Shown: piece by piece, positions 26,801 through 34,190 of the stretch | Layout: each line of letters opens with the position of its first letter | Position numbering within the stretch: position 1 is the first letter of the stretch | Assembly (NCBI GenBank): GCA_009843525.1 | Contig: VYDH01000009.1 | Span: forward strand, 2,020 to 54,865 | DNA length: 52,846 bases | Origin: Acidimicrobiales bacterium | Lineage (GTDB): Bacteria > Actinomycetota > Acidimicrobiia > Acidimicrobiales > Poriferisodalaceae | Direction: 5' to 3' | Made by a program: the position numbers and the translations under genes | Notes under the pieces: model-generated | Database searches by the model: none | What the model was told of the DNA's origin: nothing | Seen by the model: the letters and a program-made list of their open reading frames with translations, nothing else

Positions 26801-27462
26801 ACCTCGACTGGCGACAGGGAGTGCGGCAGATGCAACGCCGTGGGGCCGAGCCGGGTGTTGAGGTGTGCGGTCGACTCCTCGTCGAGGTCTCGAAGATGGA
26901 CGGCTGCCTGCTCCATGAGAGCGCTGGCGTCGTAGTAGCGCTGCCGTCGCAGGCGCCTCCAGACGCGGTCGGCGATGGCGACCACCTCGCGCACCCGTGC
27001 GACTTCGGACTCGGCAAGCCGCTGCCGCTGATCGTTGCGGAGCATCCGGAGCTCTGCGTAAGCGCGCGCCAGAGATGCCTCCGTGGACGAATGATCGGCG
27101 ACTGCGGCGAACATGCCGGGTTCATCGACCATCTCCTGCCGGATCGCGGCAGCGACGATCAGGTTGCTCACCGGTCGGAGTTCTTGTCTCCGCAGGCTGA
27201 CTGACACCAGTTCGTCGGCTAGGTGCTGCAAGGTCCAGAAGCTCACGGCGATGAGTCCTCGCTGCGTCCCCGAAACCCCTTGACGCTTCGCGCGTTGCTT
27301 CACGAGTTCGCGGCGAAGCGCCACCCCCTCGTAGTTGTTGTGCACCACCACGGTGACCGGCGCGAATGGACCATCGGCCTTGGCATCGCGCACGAAGGCC
27401 TCGAGTTCGTCGCAGGCCGGCTGTCCATAGCCGACGAGCCGGAACGAGAGCTGCTGCACCAC
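23884..27462 (-). CDS. addB: AddB-like helicase-fold/PD-(D/E)XK nuclease subunit, degenerate P-loop
   Basis: A 1192-residue partner of AddA. The N-terminus (VTVVVHNNYEGVALRREL) sits where a P-loop would be but has no GxGKT. A late helicase-like remnant, RLYVLGLAEGIYPSRQHPDS, is typical of AddB. The C-terminal nuclease is clear: AACPRKYLFSYLLG, RGQLIHESLDALL, AIDRVERIG, VVIDYKSGSAFP and KLQLGVYAL. AddB nucleases normally hold a 4Fe-4S cluster on four cysteines; here I see the proximal one (CPRKYL) and a CPYC pair but no fourth at the expected place. The GTG start at 27462 is 52 nt after the LLM gene, so the pair may share the TRAP operon transcript. Role: scaffold and nuclease, perhaps Chi-like recognition. 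Confidence 0.85.
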   Translation of the reverse strand: MVQQLSFRLVGYGQPACDELEAFVRDAKADGPFAPVTVVVHNNYEGVALRRELVKQRAKRQGVSGTQRGLIAVSFWTLQHLADELVSVSLRRQELRPVSNLIVAAAIRQEMVDEPGMFAAVADHSSTEASLARAYAELRMLRNDQRQRLAESEVARVREVVAIADRVWRRLRRQRYYDASALMEQAAVHLRDLDEESTAHLNTRLGPTALHLPHSLSPVEVRLVRELAAAHETVVHLGVTGNRDADRLARETCMALSASRRPEKAEAAASDIADGRERASETVGLAHDLFADIEVDEATADAVISVTDPDEEVRAVVRAVLEDLDAGVAASDIAVLIPAREPYARTLTEQLDAVGIAWNGDAARTLAESLVGRFVLSLMRLVVDQRMRRVDVMALLAEAPVWVSFEAADGARVRAPAPAAAWERLARTAKVVETGDWVAVGAAGSPELDTSTRLGRLAHSLDAQIDAEEADPEASEARLSRLRADRRRCSDLAAFVSDLSRRISAATAAHTWDALSGWLREQVRHYLGRTTDDDWTPGLEPARSGHPLGPDDDASAGNAEAQWGTERSAAQRIDTLLEGLSSLSEIESAADASLMLRTLQAQLAAPHGRKGVVGAGVFVGSLSSHARVPQQRLYVLGLAEGIYPSRQHPDSLIGDADRHRGALTGRSERTDAQHRDLLTALACCPEGSTITVPRGDLRRNAESVPSRWLLPTAQRLAAEASHPSDDFAGGFLDAGNLTAAAASGTVPGLRVSHSFTSGLLGARFPASSAEYDSRALYVAAQQSGELNRHRLFSDAAESAFARGVALWRGRRSGRFTRFDGNLSKVVDAHDGLADVLSASRLEAWAACPRKYLFSYLLGIDEVVEPESIVRLSPIDRGQLIHESLDALLRELIEEARSASELPGIGRSYSQRDRDRLRQLGEAKAAQLEAVGATGFPLLWSFDRETMLADLVEVLARDEQRPTDHHAAASGRVVASEHRFGLGPVADGDADAAAVPFEVEPGRQLLLRGAIDRVERIGSPAENRPPAAGGRLVVIDYKSGSAFPYLGIRRPSERARRPDDPTLRGTKLQLGVYALAAAHHFAPSVRVTDAIAQAAYWFVSARADWTWVTRHMDDAYFARFTEVVRSITDGIAAGIFVGYVRAGDDRAGFTPCPYCDPDGIGTAEVLRQWKRKRLAPELSGFAHLAEGPIEEIA

Positions 27463-27514
27463 AGCGAACCTACGTCAGGGGTGTGACATTGCGGAGTGGC
27501 GCTCTACGAGGGGC

Positions 27515-28444
27515 TCAGGTGCCGGCCAGCCGGGCCACGACCGGCGCCATTGCATCGACTTCGGGGTCGTGAATGATGATGTAGCTGGCGCCGTAGGCCT
27601 CGCGGTGATGGTGCAACTGCTCGCAGATGCCGTCGACCGTTCCGGCCAGCACCAGCGGCACCTCACGAGCCTCTTCGAGCGTCAGTCCGAAACCGGGGGC
27701 GAACGCCTCCAGGACGCTGTCGGCGTCATCGGACACCAACGCCATGAACGTATTGAGCTGGATCTCGATCTCTGCGAATCGCTCACCAGCAGCGTCGGCG
27801 ACCCACTGACGGCGTTCTGCGAACTTGGAGGCCACTGAGCTGCGCGCTGCATCCTCACCCACCGTGCCCGACCGCAGATTGGGGTTCAGGCTGATGATGT
27901 CGGCCAGGCGGGCAGCCTCGGTCAGCACCCGCTTGCCGCCGCCGCCGATGATGACGGGCGGCCCGCCCGGCGTGTGGGGCAGCGGCCGGCCCACCATGCC
28001 GGTGATCTGGTAGTGCTCGCCGTCGTAGTCGAACGGCTCGCCCCGCCACAGCCCCTTGATGACCTCCAATGCCTCGATCATGCGATCTATGCGCACGCCG
28101 GGCCGGTCCAGCGGTATGCCCGACTGCTCGTAGTCGTCGGTCAGCCAGCCGGCGCCGATGCCGAACTCGGTACGGCCTTCGGCCAGCAGGTCGAGCGTGG
28201 CGAAGTCCTTGGCCAGCACCGCAGGGTGCCGGTAGTCGGCCGCGTACACCAGTGTCCCGACACGCAGGGTCTTGGTGATCTCCGCCGCAACGGCGGGATG
28301 CACGATGGGCGACCAGCTGTCCCAGAAATGGTCGTGGCAGAACAGGGATGAGTAACCCAAGTCTTCGACCTTGCGCGCCGTCTCCCGGAACGAGGCGGGA
28401 CTCTCAGGCCTGCCGTACTGGACGCCGAATCTGAACGGATGCAC
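27515..28444 (-). CDS. LLM-class F420-dependent oxidoreductase near TRAP genes
   Basis: A 309-residue luciferase-like family member beginning MHPFRFGVQYGRPESPASFRE. Signature blocks are DHFWDSWSPIVHPAVAA, RVGTLVYAADYRHPAVLAKDF, GRTEFGIGAGWLTDDYEQSG and PPVIIGGGGKRVLTEAARLAD. The GWLTDDYEQSGIPLDRPG segment strongly resembles the F420-binding mycobacterial LLM subfamily with GAGW followed by D/E-Y. It lies 115 nt downstream of dctP on the same strand and could act on the TRAP-imported substrate. Reaction unknown. Confidence 0.9.
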   Translation of the reverse strand: MHPFRFGVQYGRPESPASFRETARKVEDLGYSSLFCHDHFWDSWSPIVHPAVAAEITKTLRVGTLVYAADYRHPAVLAKDFATLDLLAEGRTEFGIGAGWLTDDYEQSGIPLDRPGVRIDRMIEALEVIKGLWRGEPFDYDGEHYQITGMVGRPLPHTPGGPPVIIGGGGKRVLTEAARLADIISLNPNLRSGTVGEDAARSSVASKFAERRQWVADAAGERFAEIEIQLNTFMALVSDDADSVLEAFAPGFGLTLEEAREVPLVLAGTVDGICEQLHHHREAYGASYIIIHDPEVDAMAPVVARLAGT

Positions 28445-28559
28445 GGCGGCACCCTACGCGCCGCTGATCCGCCGCCGACGGTTGCGAGCCAACGGAGCGA
28501 GATCGCAGCGCCGGGACCGACCCGCCAGCAGGCTGCCGGCCGGCCCTGGCGCGATCCGG

Positions 28560-29795
28560 CTAGATCTGCGTCTGCTGGTCCAAGAAGGAACGCTCCGCCA
28601 AGCCGTGCCACTCCGCGATGCCGTCACGGAACTGGCGCCACGGCGCCAAGATGGCGGCGAAGCGGGCATCGTCGGCCGCCACGGCGTCCAGCACGTTCTC
28701 GGTCTCTTCCTTGAACGCCGCCATCAGCTCGTCCGGGAACTGCCGGATGCTGGCGAACTCCTTGACCCGCTGGAGGTCAGCCTGGTTGCGCACGTCGTAA
28801 TCGGCGATCGTGTTGATGTTGGCCGACGCCGCCGCGATCTCGATGGCCGCCTGGTATTCGGCAGGCAGGTCATTCCAGAGCGACAGCGGGAACTGCACCT
28901 CCACCGCAGTGCCCGGCTCCCACCAGCCGGGGTGGTAGTAGAACAGATCGCCGGCGAACTGGTCCAGGCCCAGGATCAGGTCGTCGGTGGGCCCCACGAA
29001 CTCAGCGCCGTCGATCGCGCCCTGCTGGATCGCAGGCAGGATCTCGCCGCCGGCCAGCGTGACCTGCTCGCCGCCCAAGCTCTCGAGCACGCGCCCGGCG
29101 AGGCCGGGGATGCGCATCTTCAAGCCCTGCAGGTCGCTCACCGAGTTGAGCTCCTTGGTGAACCAGCCGCCCATCTGGCAGCCGGTGCCGCCTGCGGGGA
29201 ACGCAATGACGCCATGCTCCTCGGCGTAGAACTCGTTGAGCATGTCGAGGCCGCCGCCCTTGTACAGCCAGGCGTTCTGCTGGCGCTGCGTCAGCCCGAA
29301 CGGGACGGCGGTGCCGAACTGCTGCACGGGGCTGAGGCCCACGTAGTAGTACGACGCCGTGTGGCCGGCCTGCACGCCGACGTCGCGCACGGTGGGCAGC
29401 ACTTCGAGGCCGCCCACGATCTCGCCTGCCGGTCGGGGGTTGATCTTGAAGCGGCCGCCGGTGAGCCGGCTCACCTGCTCGGCGAAGAAATTCGCTGAGC
29501 CGAACAAGGTGACCAGCGCCGCAGGCCAGCTCGTTGCCATCTCCCACTCGATCTCGGGGCCGTCCTGGGTGAGCGCCACCGACGTCGCCGGAGCATCGGT
29601 ACCCGCGGGACCCTCAGAGGTGGTTGCCGCAGTGTCGCCGTCGCCGTCGGACGTGCAGGCATTCAGCAGCGTCGCGGCCGCGGCGAAGCCTGCCACGCCG
29701 ATGCCTGCCTTGAGGAACGATCGCCGGTCGAAGCCGCCGTCGGTGCCCTCTTCTTCCAGTACAGCTCCGAGACTGTCGCCGTCTTGTGTCGTCAT
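28560..29795 (-). CDS. dctP: TRAP transporter solute-binding protein (DctP family), Tat lipoprotein
   Basis: Extracytoplasmic binding protein of a tripartite ATP-independent transporter. The start at 29795 is preferred over one nine codons upstream because GGGAGG sits 8 nt before it. The N-terminus carries a twin-arginine motif, DRRSFLK (R24/R25), a hydrophobic stretch, and a lipobox-like LLNAC with C47. The mature region has IEWEMATSWPAAL, GGRFKINPRPAGEIVGGLEVL and KMRIPGLAGRVLESLGGEQV, the pattern of the DctP subgroup often annotated for mannitol, chloroaromatic or keto-acid transport. Organic carboxylates are the usual ligands; the specific one is not predictable. It is downstream of dctM by 90 nt. 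Confidence 0.92.
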   Translation of the reverse strand: MTTQDGDSLGAVLEEEGTDGGFDRRSFLKAGIGVAGFAAAATLLNACTSDGDGDTAATTSEGPAGTDAPATSVALTQDGPEIEWEMATSWPAALVTLFGSANFFAEQVSRLTGGRFKINPRPAGEIVGGLEVLPTVRDVGVQAGHTASYYYVGLSPVQQFGTAVPFGLTQRQQNAWLYKGGGLDMLNEFYAEEHGVIAFPAGGTGCQMGGWFTKELNSVSDLQGLKMRIPGLAGRVLESLGGEQVTLAGGEILPAIQQGAIDGAEFVGPTDDLILGLDQFAGDLFYYHPGWWEPGTAVEVQFPLSLWNDLPAEYQAAIEIAAASANINTIADYDVRNQADLQRVKEFASIRQFPDELMAAFKEETENVLDAVAADDARFAAILAPWRQFRDGIAEWHGLAERSFLDQQTQI

Positions 29796-29885
29796 CGGTA
29801 GTGCCTCCCTCGTGCGCGCCAATAGGCGCGCCTCCTACTGCCCGCGAACGTAGCACGCGCCCACCACGCCCCCGACGGGGCCGAT

Positions 29886-31457
29886 TCAGCCGCTGAACAG
29901 CTCGAGCGACGTGTACACGATGCCCGGAAAAACGCCGAGGATGACCAGCGCGATCGACTGGAGACCCATGAACGGGATGGCGCCTTTGTGGATTTCCGCA
30001 GTGCGCACTTCGGGCGGCGCCACGCTCTGCAGGTAGAACAGCGAGAAGCCCACCGGCGGCGAGATGAACGCCATGTTCAGGTTCACGGCCATCATCACGG
30101 CGAACCAGACCTTCTCGTCCTGCGTGAAGCCGAGCACCTCCATGGCCGGCACGAAGATCGGCACCACGATGAAGGTGATCTCGAGGAATTCCAGGTTGAT
30201 GCCCAGCAGGAAGACCGCGACCATCGCAACGAGGACGAAGCCGAGCTTGCCGCCGCCGATAGAGGTGAGCCATTCCGAGGTCTGATCGGAACCACCGAGC
30301 TGGAAGAACATGGCGCTGAAGAAGGTGGAGCTGAACAGCAGCGTCATCACCAGCACCACCACGCTGGCCGTGGACTTGCCTGCCTGTACTGCCGCAGTGC
30401 GATTGAGCCGCCACTTCGGCGTGATGTGGGTGGCGCCCTCGCGCATGAGCAGGCGGTCGAAGAGCCAGTTCAAGCCGGTGAGCGCCAGGGCCCCGAACAC
30501 GCCCACTGCGCCCGATTCTGACGGGGTGGCGATCCCCTGGAAGATCGACACCAGCACGCCCAGGATCAGCACCACGATCGGCACGATCGCGATGAGCACC
30601 TCGCACGCCAGCATCCGGGTGAAGAACATGATCGCGAAGCTCGCGATCAGCACCAGCACGGCGGCGATCAGGGCAACGCGCAGGTTGGCCAGCAGCATCA
30701 CGCAGCCGACCATGAAGCCCAGCAGCGCGGCGATGAGCAGCTTGGACTGGACGGACGGGTTGCCCTCCAGCTTCCGTTCCTCCAGCGGCATCGCCGGGCC
30801 CATGTCGGGCTTCCACCACGAGACGGCCAGCACATAGGCGACGTAGAGGCCGCTGAGCATCAGGCCGGGCAGCAGCGCGCCGGCGAACAGGCCCAGGATG
30901 CCCACGCCCATCTGCTGGGCCAGCAGGATCAGCACGATGCTGGGCGGCAGCAGCTGCGCGAGCGTGCCGGAAGCTGTGATGGCCCCCGTCGAGAGCTTGT
31001 TGTCGTAGCCGAGCCGCACCATCGCGGGAAGCGACAGCAGGCCCATCACGATGACGGTGGCGGCCACCACGCCGGTGGCAGCGGCCAGCAGCGTGCCCAC
31101 CAGCACCACCGCAGCGGCCACGCCGCCGCGCAGTGCGCCCATCAGCATGCCGACGGCGTTCAGCAGCCGCTCGGCCATGCCCGATCGCTCCAGGATCGCG
31201 CCCATGAGCACGAACAGCGGCACTGCCAGCAGCACAGGGTCGCTGATGGCCACGAACCAGCGCGCGGGCAGCGTGTTCAGCGTGGCGGCATTGAACGCGC
31301 CGACGAGATCGCCGATGAACGCGAACGCCAGCGCCGTCGCGGCGAACGAGAAGGCCACGTTGTAGCCGGTGAGGATCATCAGCATGAAGACGATGAACAT
31401 CGTCAGCGCCAGAAAGACGCCCGTGTCCATGCCGAAGACGGCGAGCAGGTGGCTCAT
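29886..31457 (-). CDS. dctM: TRAP transporter large permease (DctM family)
   Basis: The 523-residue, roughly 13-helix ion-coupled permease subunit. The DctM pattern is clear in the N-terminal half: AVPLFVLMGAILERSGMAERLLNAV, GGVAAAVVLVGTLLAAATGVVAATVIVMGLL, YDNKLSTGAITASGTLAQLLPPSIVLILLAQQ. The duplicated second half contains FLLGINLEFLEITFIVVPIFVP and MNMAFISPPVGFSLFYLQSVAP-like helices. Length exceeds the common 430 because of an inserted hydrophobic/charged region in the middle, as in the larger DctM subgroup. It begins 7 nt after dctQ. Confidence 0.95.
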   Translation of the reverse strand: MSHLLAVFGMDTGVFLALTMFIVFMLMILTGYNVAFSFAATALAFAFIGDLVGAFNAATLNTLPARWFVAISDPVLLAVPLFVLMGAILERSGMAERLLNAVGMLMGALRGGVAAAVVLVGTLLAAATGVVAATVIVMGLLSLPAMVRLGYDNKLSTGAITASGTLAQLLPPSIVLILLAQQMGVGILGLFAGALLPGLMLSGLYVAYVLAVSWWKPDMGPAMPLEERKLEGNPSVQSKLLIAALLGFMVGCVMLLANLRVALIAAVLVLIASFAIMFFTRMLACEVLIAIVPIVVLILGVLVSIFQGIATPSESGAVGVFGALALTGLNWLFDRLLMREGATHITPKWRLNRTAAVQAGKSTASVVVLVMTLLFSSTFFSAMFFQLGGSDQTSEWLTSIGGGKLGFVLVAMVAVFLLGINLEFLEITFIVVPIFVPAMEVLGFTQDEKVWFAVMMAVNLNMAFISPPVGFSLFYLQSVAPPEVRTAEIHKGAIPFMGLQSIALVILGVFPGIVYTSLELFSG

Positions 31458-31464
31458 CAGGCGG

Positions 31465-32289
31465 TCACTCGACGCGCAGCGGCGAATCGTGCTGGATGAT
31501 GTCGCCCTTTTCCTCGTCGCCGATTATCGCGAAGCCGGTCTTGATGATCTCGGCCAGGATCTGCAGGCCGAACAGGATGAATGCAATGAGAATCATCACC
31601 TTGATCGGGCCGACGGGCAGCCCGCCGGCATCGACCGCTTCCTCCCAGGTCTCCCAGACACGCCAGCCGCTGGGCCATTCCCCGTTGTGCCGGCGCCCCA
31701 GCGACGTGGCTGCATAGCCCTTGAGAATCCGTATGGCCATGACGATGAACGGCAGCAGCAGGGCTGAGTGAATGACGAAGTCGAGCCAAGCCTTGCGCTT
31801 GACGCTGAAATTGGCCCACCAGAAATCGATGCGCGGGTTCACGCCCTCGCGCACCCCGAAGTTGATGGCGATGAGGAACATCAAGCCGAACGACTGCCAC
31901 GCCAGGCTCGTCGTCTCTCCGAACAGGATGTCGGTCTCGACCAGGTCGTTGCCGTAGCGGGTGATGACGTTGAAGAGCTGCAGCAGGAAGACCACCCAGG
32001 CCAGAATCCATGCCACTGTCAAGCTGAACGTGGCGATGGACTCCGCCCCACGGCGGAACCGGTCCAACCCGTCATGCCAGAGCCCCATCGCGACGGCGCC
32101 AACGAGCACCAGCCAGTTCCACCAGACCAGGTTGCCGATCCAGTACTCAGTGTCCCAGAACAGCCGGGCGAAGACCGCGATCACGATCGTGGACGCTGCC
32201 AGCCAACCGATGGGATGCAGCCGCGCCCACCATTTGATCTCCCGAGCGACTGGCGGTGCCGGCGACGGCGCCGCAGCGGTATCGGTCAC
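31465..32289 (-). CDS. dctQ: TRAP transporter small permease (DctQ family)
   Basis: A 274-residue membrane subunit with four main hydrophobic segments (WLVLVGAVAMGLW, TVAWILAWVVFLLQLFNVI, FGLMFLIAINFGV, FVIHSALLLPFIVMAIRIL) and a fifth C-terminal one. The GTG start at 32289 is chosen because GGGGGAAGG precedes it by about 6 nt; longer in-frame starts would invade the divergent promoter and the thioesterase gene. It is first in the dctQ-dctM-dctP order. The protein is longer than typical DctQ (160-200 aa), with a long loop before the final helix, matching its large DctM partner. Confidence 0.87.
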   Translation of the reverse strand: MTDTAAAPSPAPPVAREIKWWARLHPIGWLAASTIVIAVFARLFWDTEYWIGNLVWWNWLVLVGAVAMGLWHDGLDRFRRGAESIATFSLTVAWILAWVVFLLQLFNVITRYGNDLVETDILFGETTSLAWQSFGLMFLIAINFGVREGVNPRIDFWWANFSVKRKAWLDFVIHSALLLPFIVMAIRILKGYAATSLGRRHNGEWPSGWRVWETWEEAVDAGGLPVGPIKVMILIAFILFGLQILAEIIKTGFAIIGDEEKGDIIQHDSPLRVE

Positions 32290-32361
32290 GGCACCCTTCC
32301 CCCTCGTGCGTTCCGGCTCAGCAAACCGGCGATCCAACATCCTGCCACCTAGCTTGTCGCC

Positions 32362-33309
32362 GTGGTGAACTTCGAATCCGGGCCGAGCGGCGCCAACGCG
32401 CATCGCCCGAACTCGGCATCGCCGGCGCCGATGCCGCCGGCCCTGTTCGTCTCAGAAGCGGACGGCGTCCGTGCGACCGAGCTGACGCGCGGCCCGTGGG
32501 CTCACCAGGTGATGCATGGCGGCGCCATCTGCGGATTGCTGGGCTGGGCGGTCGAGCGCGAGCAGCGACGGGGCGGCATCAATCAGGTGTGCAGCCGGCT
32601 GACGGTGGAGATCCTCTCGGGCATGCCGATGGCGACCTACGAGGTCGTCGCGACGACTGTCAAGGCCGGCAAGCGCACAGCGCTCGTCGACGCCGAGGTG
32701 CGCGCTGCGCCGTCCGAGGGCTCAGCATCCAGCGGTCAAGGTCACGGCCGGCTGGTGGCGCGTGCGACCTCCCAGTGGCTGACGCCGACGATCCCGACGG
32801 GCGCGGCATCCAGCGACGACCGCTCGCTGCCGCCGATCCCGGCCGAGCGCGCCGACCCAGGAGCCAATCCCGACATCGACTACCCGCGTCCCGGCTTCAA
32901 CGCTGATGCGGTGGATTTTCGCTTCGTCGGCGGCTCGACGGAGGAGCCGGGCCCTGGCCGCACGTGGCTGCGATTGGACTATCCGCTCGTGGCCGGTGAG
33001 GAGACGTCGCCGCTGTGTCGCGTTGCGACGGTGGCCGATCTGGGCGCGGCCGTGGGGTGGGACTTCTCACCCTCCGGCGGCGCCTACATCAACACCGACG
33101 TGACGCTGCAGATGCTGCGTGTGCCAGCGGGGGAGTGGTTCTACTTCGATGCGGCCACCGTGGTGGCACCCCGAGGGCTGGCCGGCACTCACACGGCCAT
33201 CAGCGACCGGCACGGCCTGCTCGGCTGGGTATTGCAGAGCCAAGTCGAGGCCCCGGCCGAGATCGGGTTCCCCGGCGGCATGAATGCCGCCCGCCAGGCC
33301 GCTAGCTAG
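32362..33309 (+). CDS. Acyl-CoA thioesterase-like (double hotdog) protein
   Basis: A 315-residue protein with two hotdog-like halves. The first includes GPWAHQVMHGGAICGLLGWAVE, where HGG-A/P is the typical hotdog central helix entry, followed by SRLTVEILSGMP and TTVKAGKRTALVDAEV. The second contains VATVADLGAAVGWDFS, GAYINTDVTLQMLRVPAGEWFYFDAATVV and the closing SDRHGLLGWVLQSQV. This layout matches the TesB-like/acyl-CoA thioesterase family of actinobacteria. The GTG start gives an Ala/Pro-rich leader of about 25 residues. The end overlaps the convergent Usp-receiver gene by 4 nt. Physiological acyl-CoA unknown. Confidence 0.85.
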   Translation: MVNFESGPSGANAHRPNSASPAPMPPALFVSEADGVRATELTRGPWAHQVMHGGAICGLLGWAVEREQRRGGINQVCSRLTVEILSGMPMATYEVVATTVKAGKRTALVDAEVRAAPSEGSASSGQGHGRLVARATSQWLTPTIPTGAASSDDRSLPPIPAERADPGANPDIDYPRPGFNADAVDFRFVGGSTEEPGPGRTWLRLDYPLVAGEETSPLCRVATVADLGAAVGWDFSPSGGAYINTDVTLQMLRVPAGEWFYFDAATVVAPRGLAGTHTAISDRHGLLGWVLQSQVEAPAEIGFPGGMNAARQAAS

Positions 33310-34151
33310 CCGGCCACCTCGGCCAGCAGGTCGTCGATGACGTGGGCCATCTGGCTGTAGTCGGGCCGCTTCATCACGAACGCATCGGCGCCGAGGTCAT
33401 ATGCGCGGGCGCGGTCGTCGGCGGCTTCGTCGGTGGTCAGTGCAACCATCATCACCTTGTCGAATTCGTCGGCAGCACGAATCTCGGCGAGTAAGTCGAA
33501 TCCGGTGACGACCGGCAACTTCAGGTCGAATAGCACCAAGTCGACTTCCGATGGGCCCACGGCGCGCATGAATGACAGGGCGTTGGCACCGTCATGGGCC
33601 ACACGCAGTTGGTTGCGCGTGCCTGCTTCGGCGAGCGCCATGGTGATGACATCGACGTCGTGCTGATTCTCTTCGGCCAGCAGCACGTGAACAGTGTCAT
33701 CGGGCGTGTGGACCACCGGCGGCTCGAACGCCCCCACGCGATCGACACTCTGCGATTCGGCGGTGACATGCTCGACGGGCACGCCGAAGCGGCGCTGCAG
33801 CCGATGCGGCAGGTCGAGATGCAGCCACCGGCTGGCCCCCGCTGGCAGCGTGCTCAACACGATGAGGTCTGGATTCAGCCGGTCGATCGCCAAGTTGACC
33901 GCCACCACCGGGTGTGCAGGGCCCACTTCGCCGGTCACACGGGCGCCGATGTCGTCGAGAGCCTCGAACGCCTGGCTGAGCCGGCGGCGTGCGCCGGCAA
34001 GCGCCCGCGCGGGATCAGGACCGTTCGCACCGGTGGCCGGCACCACGATGTGGAATCGGGTCTCGGGATCGACGGCCAGGATGTGCTCGACTCGCTCGTG
34101 CAGGTGGCCGCCGACGAGAGTTTGGTTGGCCACGATCAGGACGTGTCGCAT
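33306..34151 (-). CDS. UspA-like domain fused to response-regulator receiver domain
   Basis: A 281-residue two-domain protein. Residues 1-145 resemble a universal-stress/nucleotide-binding alpha/beta fold (RHVLIVANQTLVGGHLHERV, LNPDLIVLSTLPAGASRWLHLDLPHR). Residues about 154-278 are a CheY-like receiver: acidic pair E160/E161, phosphoacceptor D209 in LVLFDLKLP, conserved T239/T240 and K261 in FVMKRP. There is no DNA-binding output domain. The gene lies 39 nt downstream of the CoA-transferase on the same strand and has no adjacent histidine kinase. It could relay phosphorylation to stress or nucleotide binding, but the role is unknown. Confidence 0.85.
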   Translation of the reverse strand: MRHVLIVANQTLVGGHLHERVEHILAVDPETRFHIVVPATGANGPDPARALAGARRRLSQAFEALDDIGARVTGEVGPAHPVVAVNLAIDRLNPDLIVLSTLPAGASRWLHLDLPHRLQRRFGVPVEHVTAESQSVDRVGAFEPPVVHTPDDTVHVLLAEENQHDVDVITMALAEAGTRNQLRVAHDGANALSFMRAVGPSEVDLVLFDLKLPVVTGFDLLAEIRAADEFDKVMMVALTTDEAADDRARAYDLGADAFVMKRPDYSQMAHVIDDLLAEVAG

Positions 34152-34190
34152 TCCGGGAGCCTCCTCGGTGGTCGGTCTGCGAAAGCGAAC

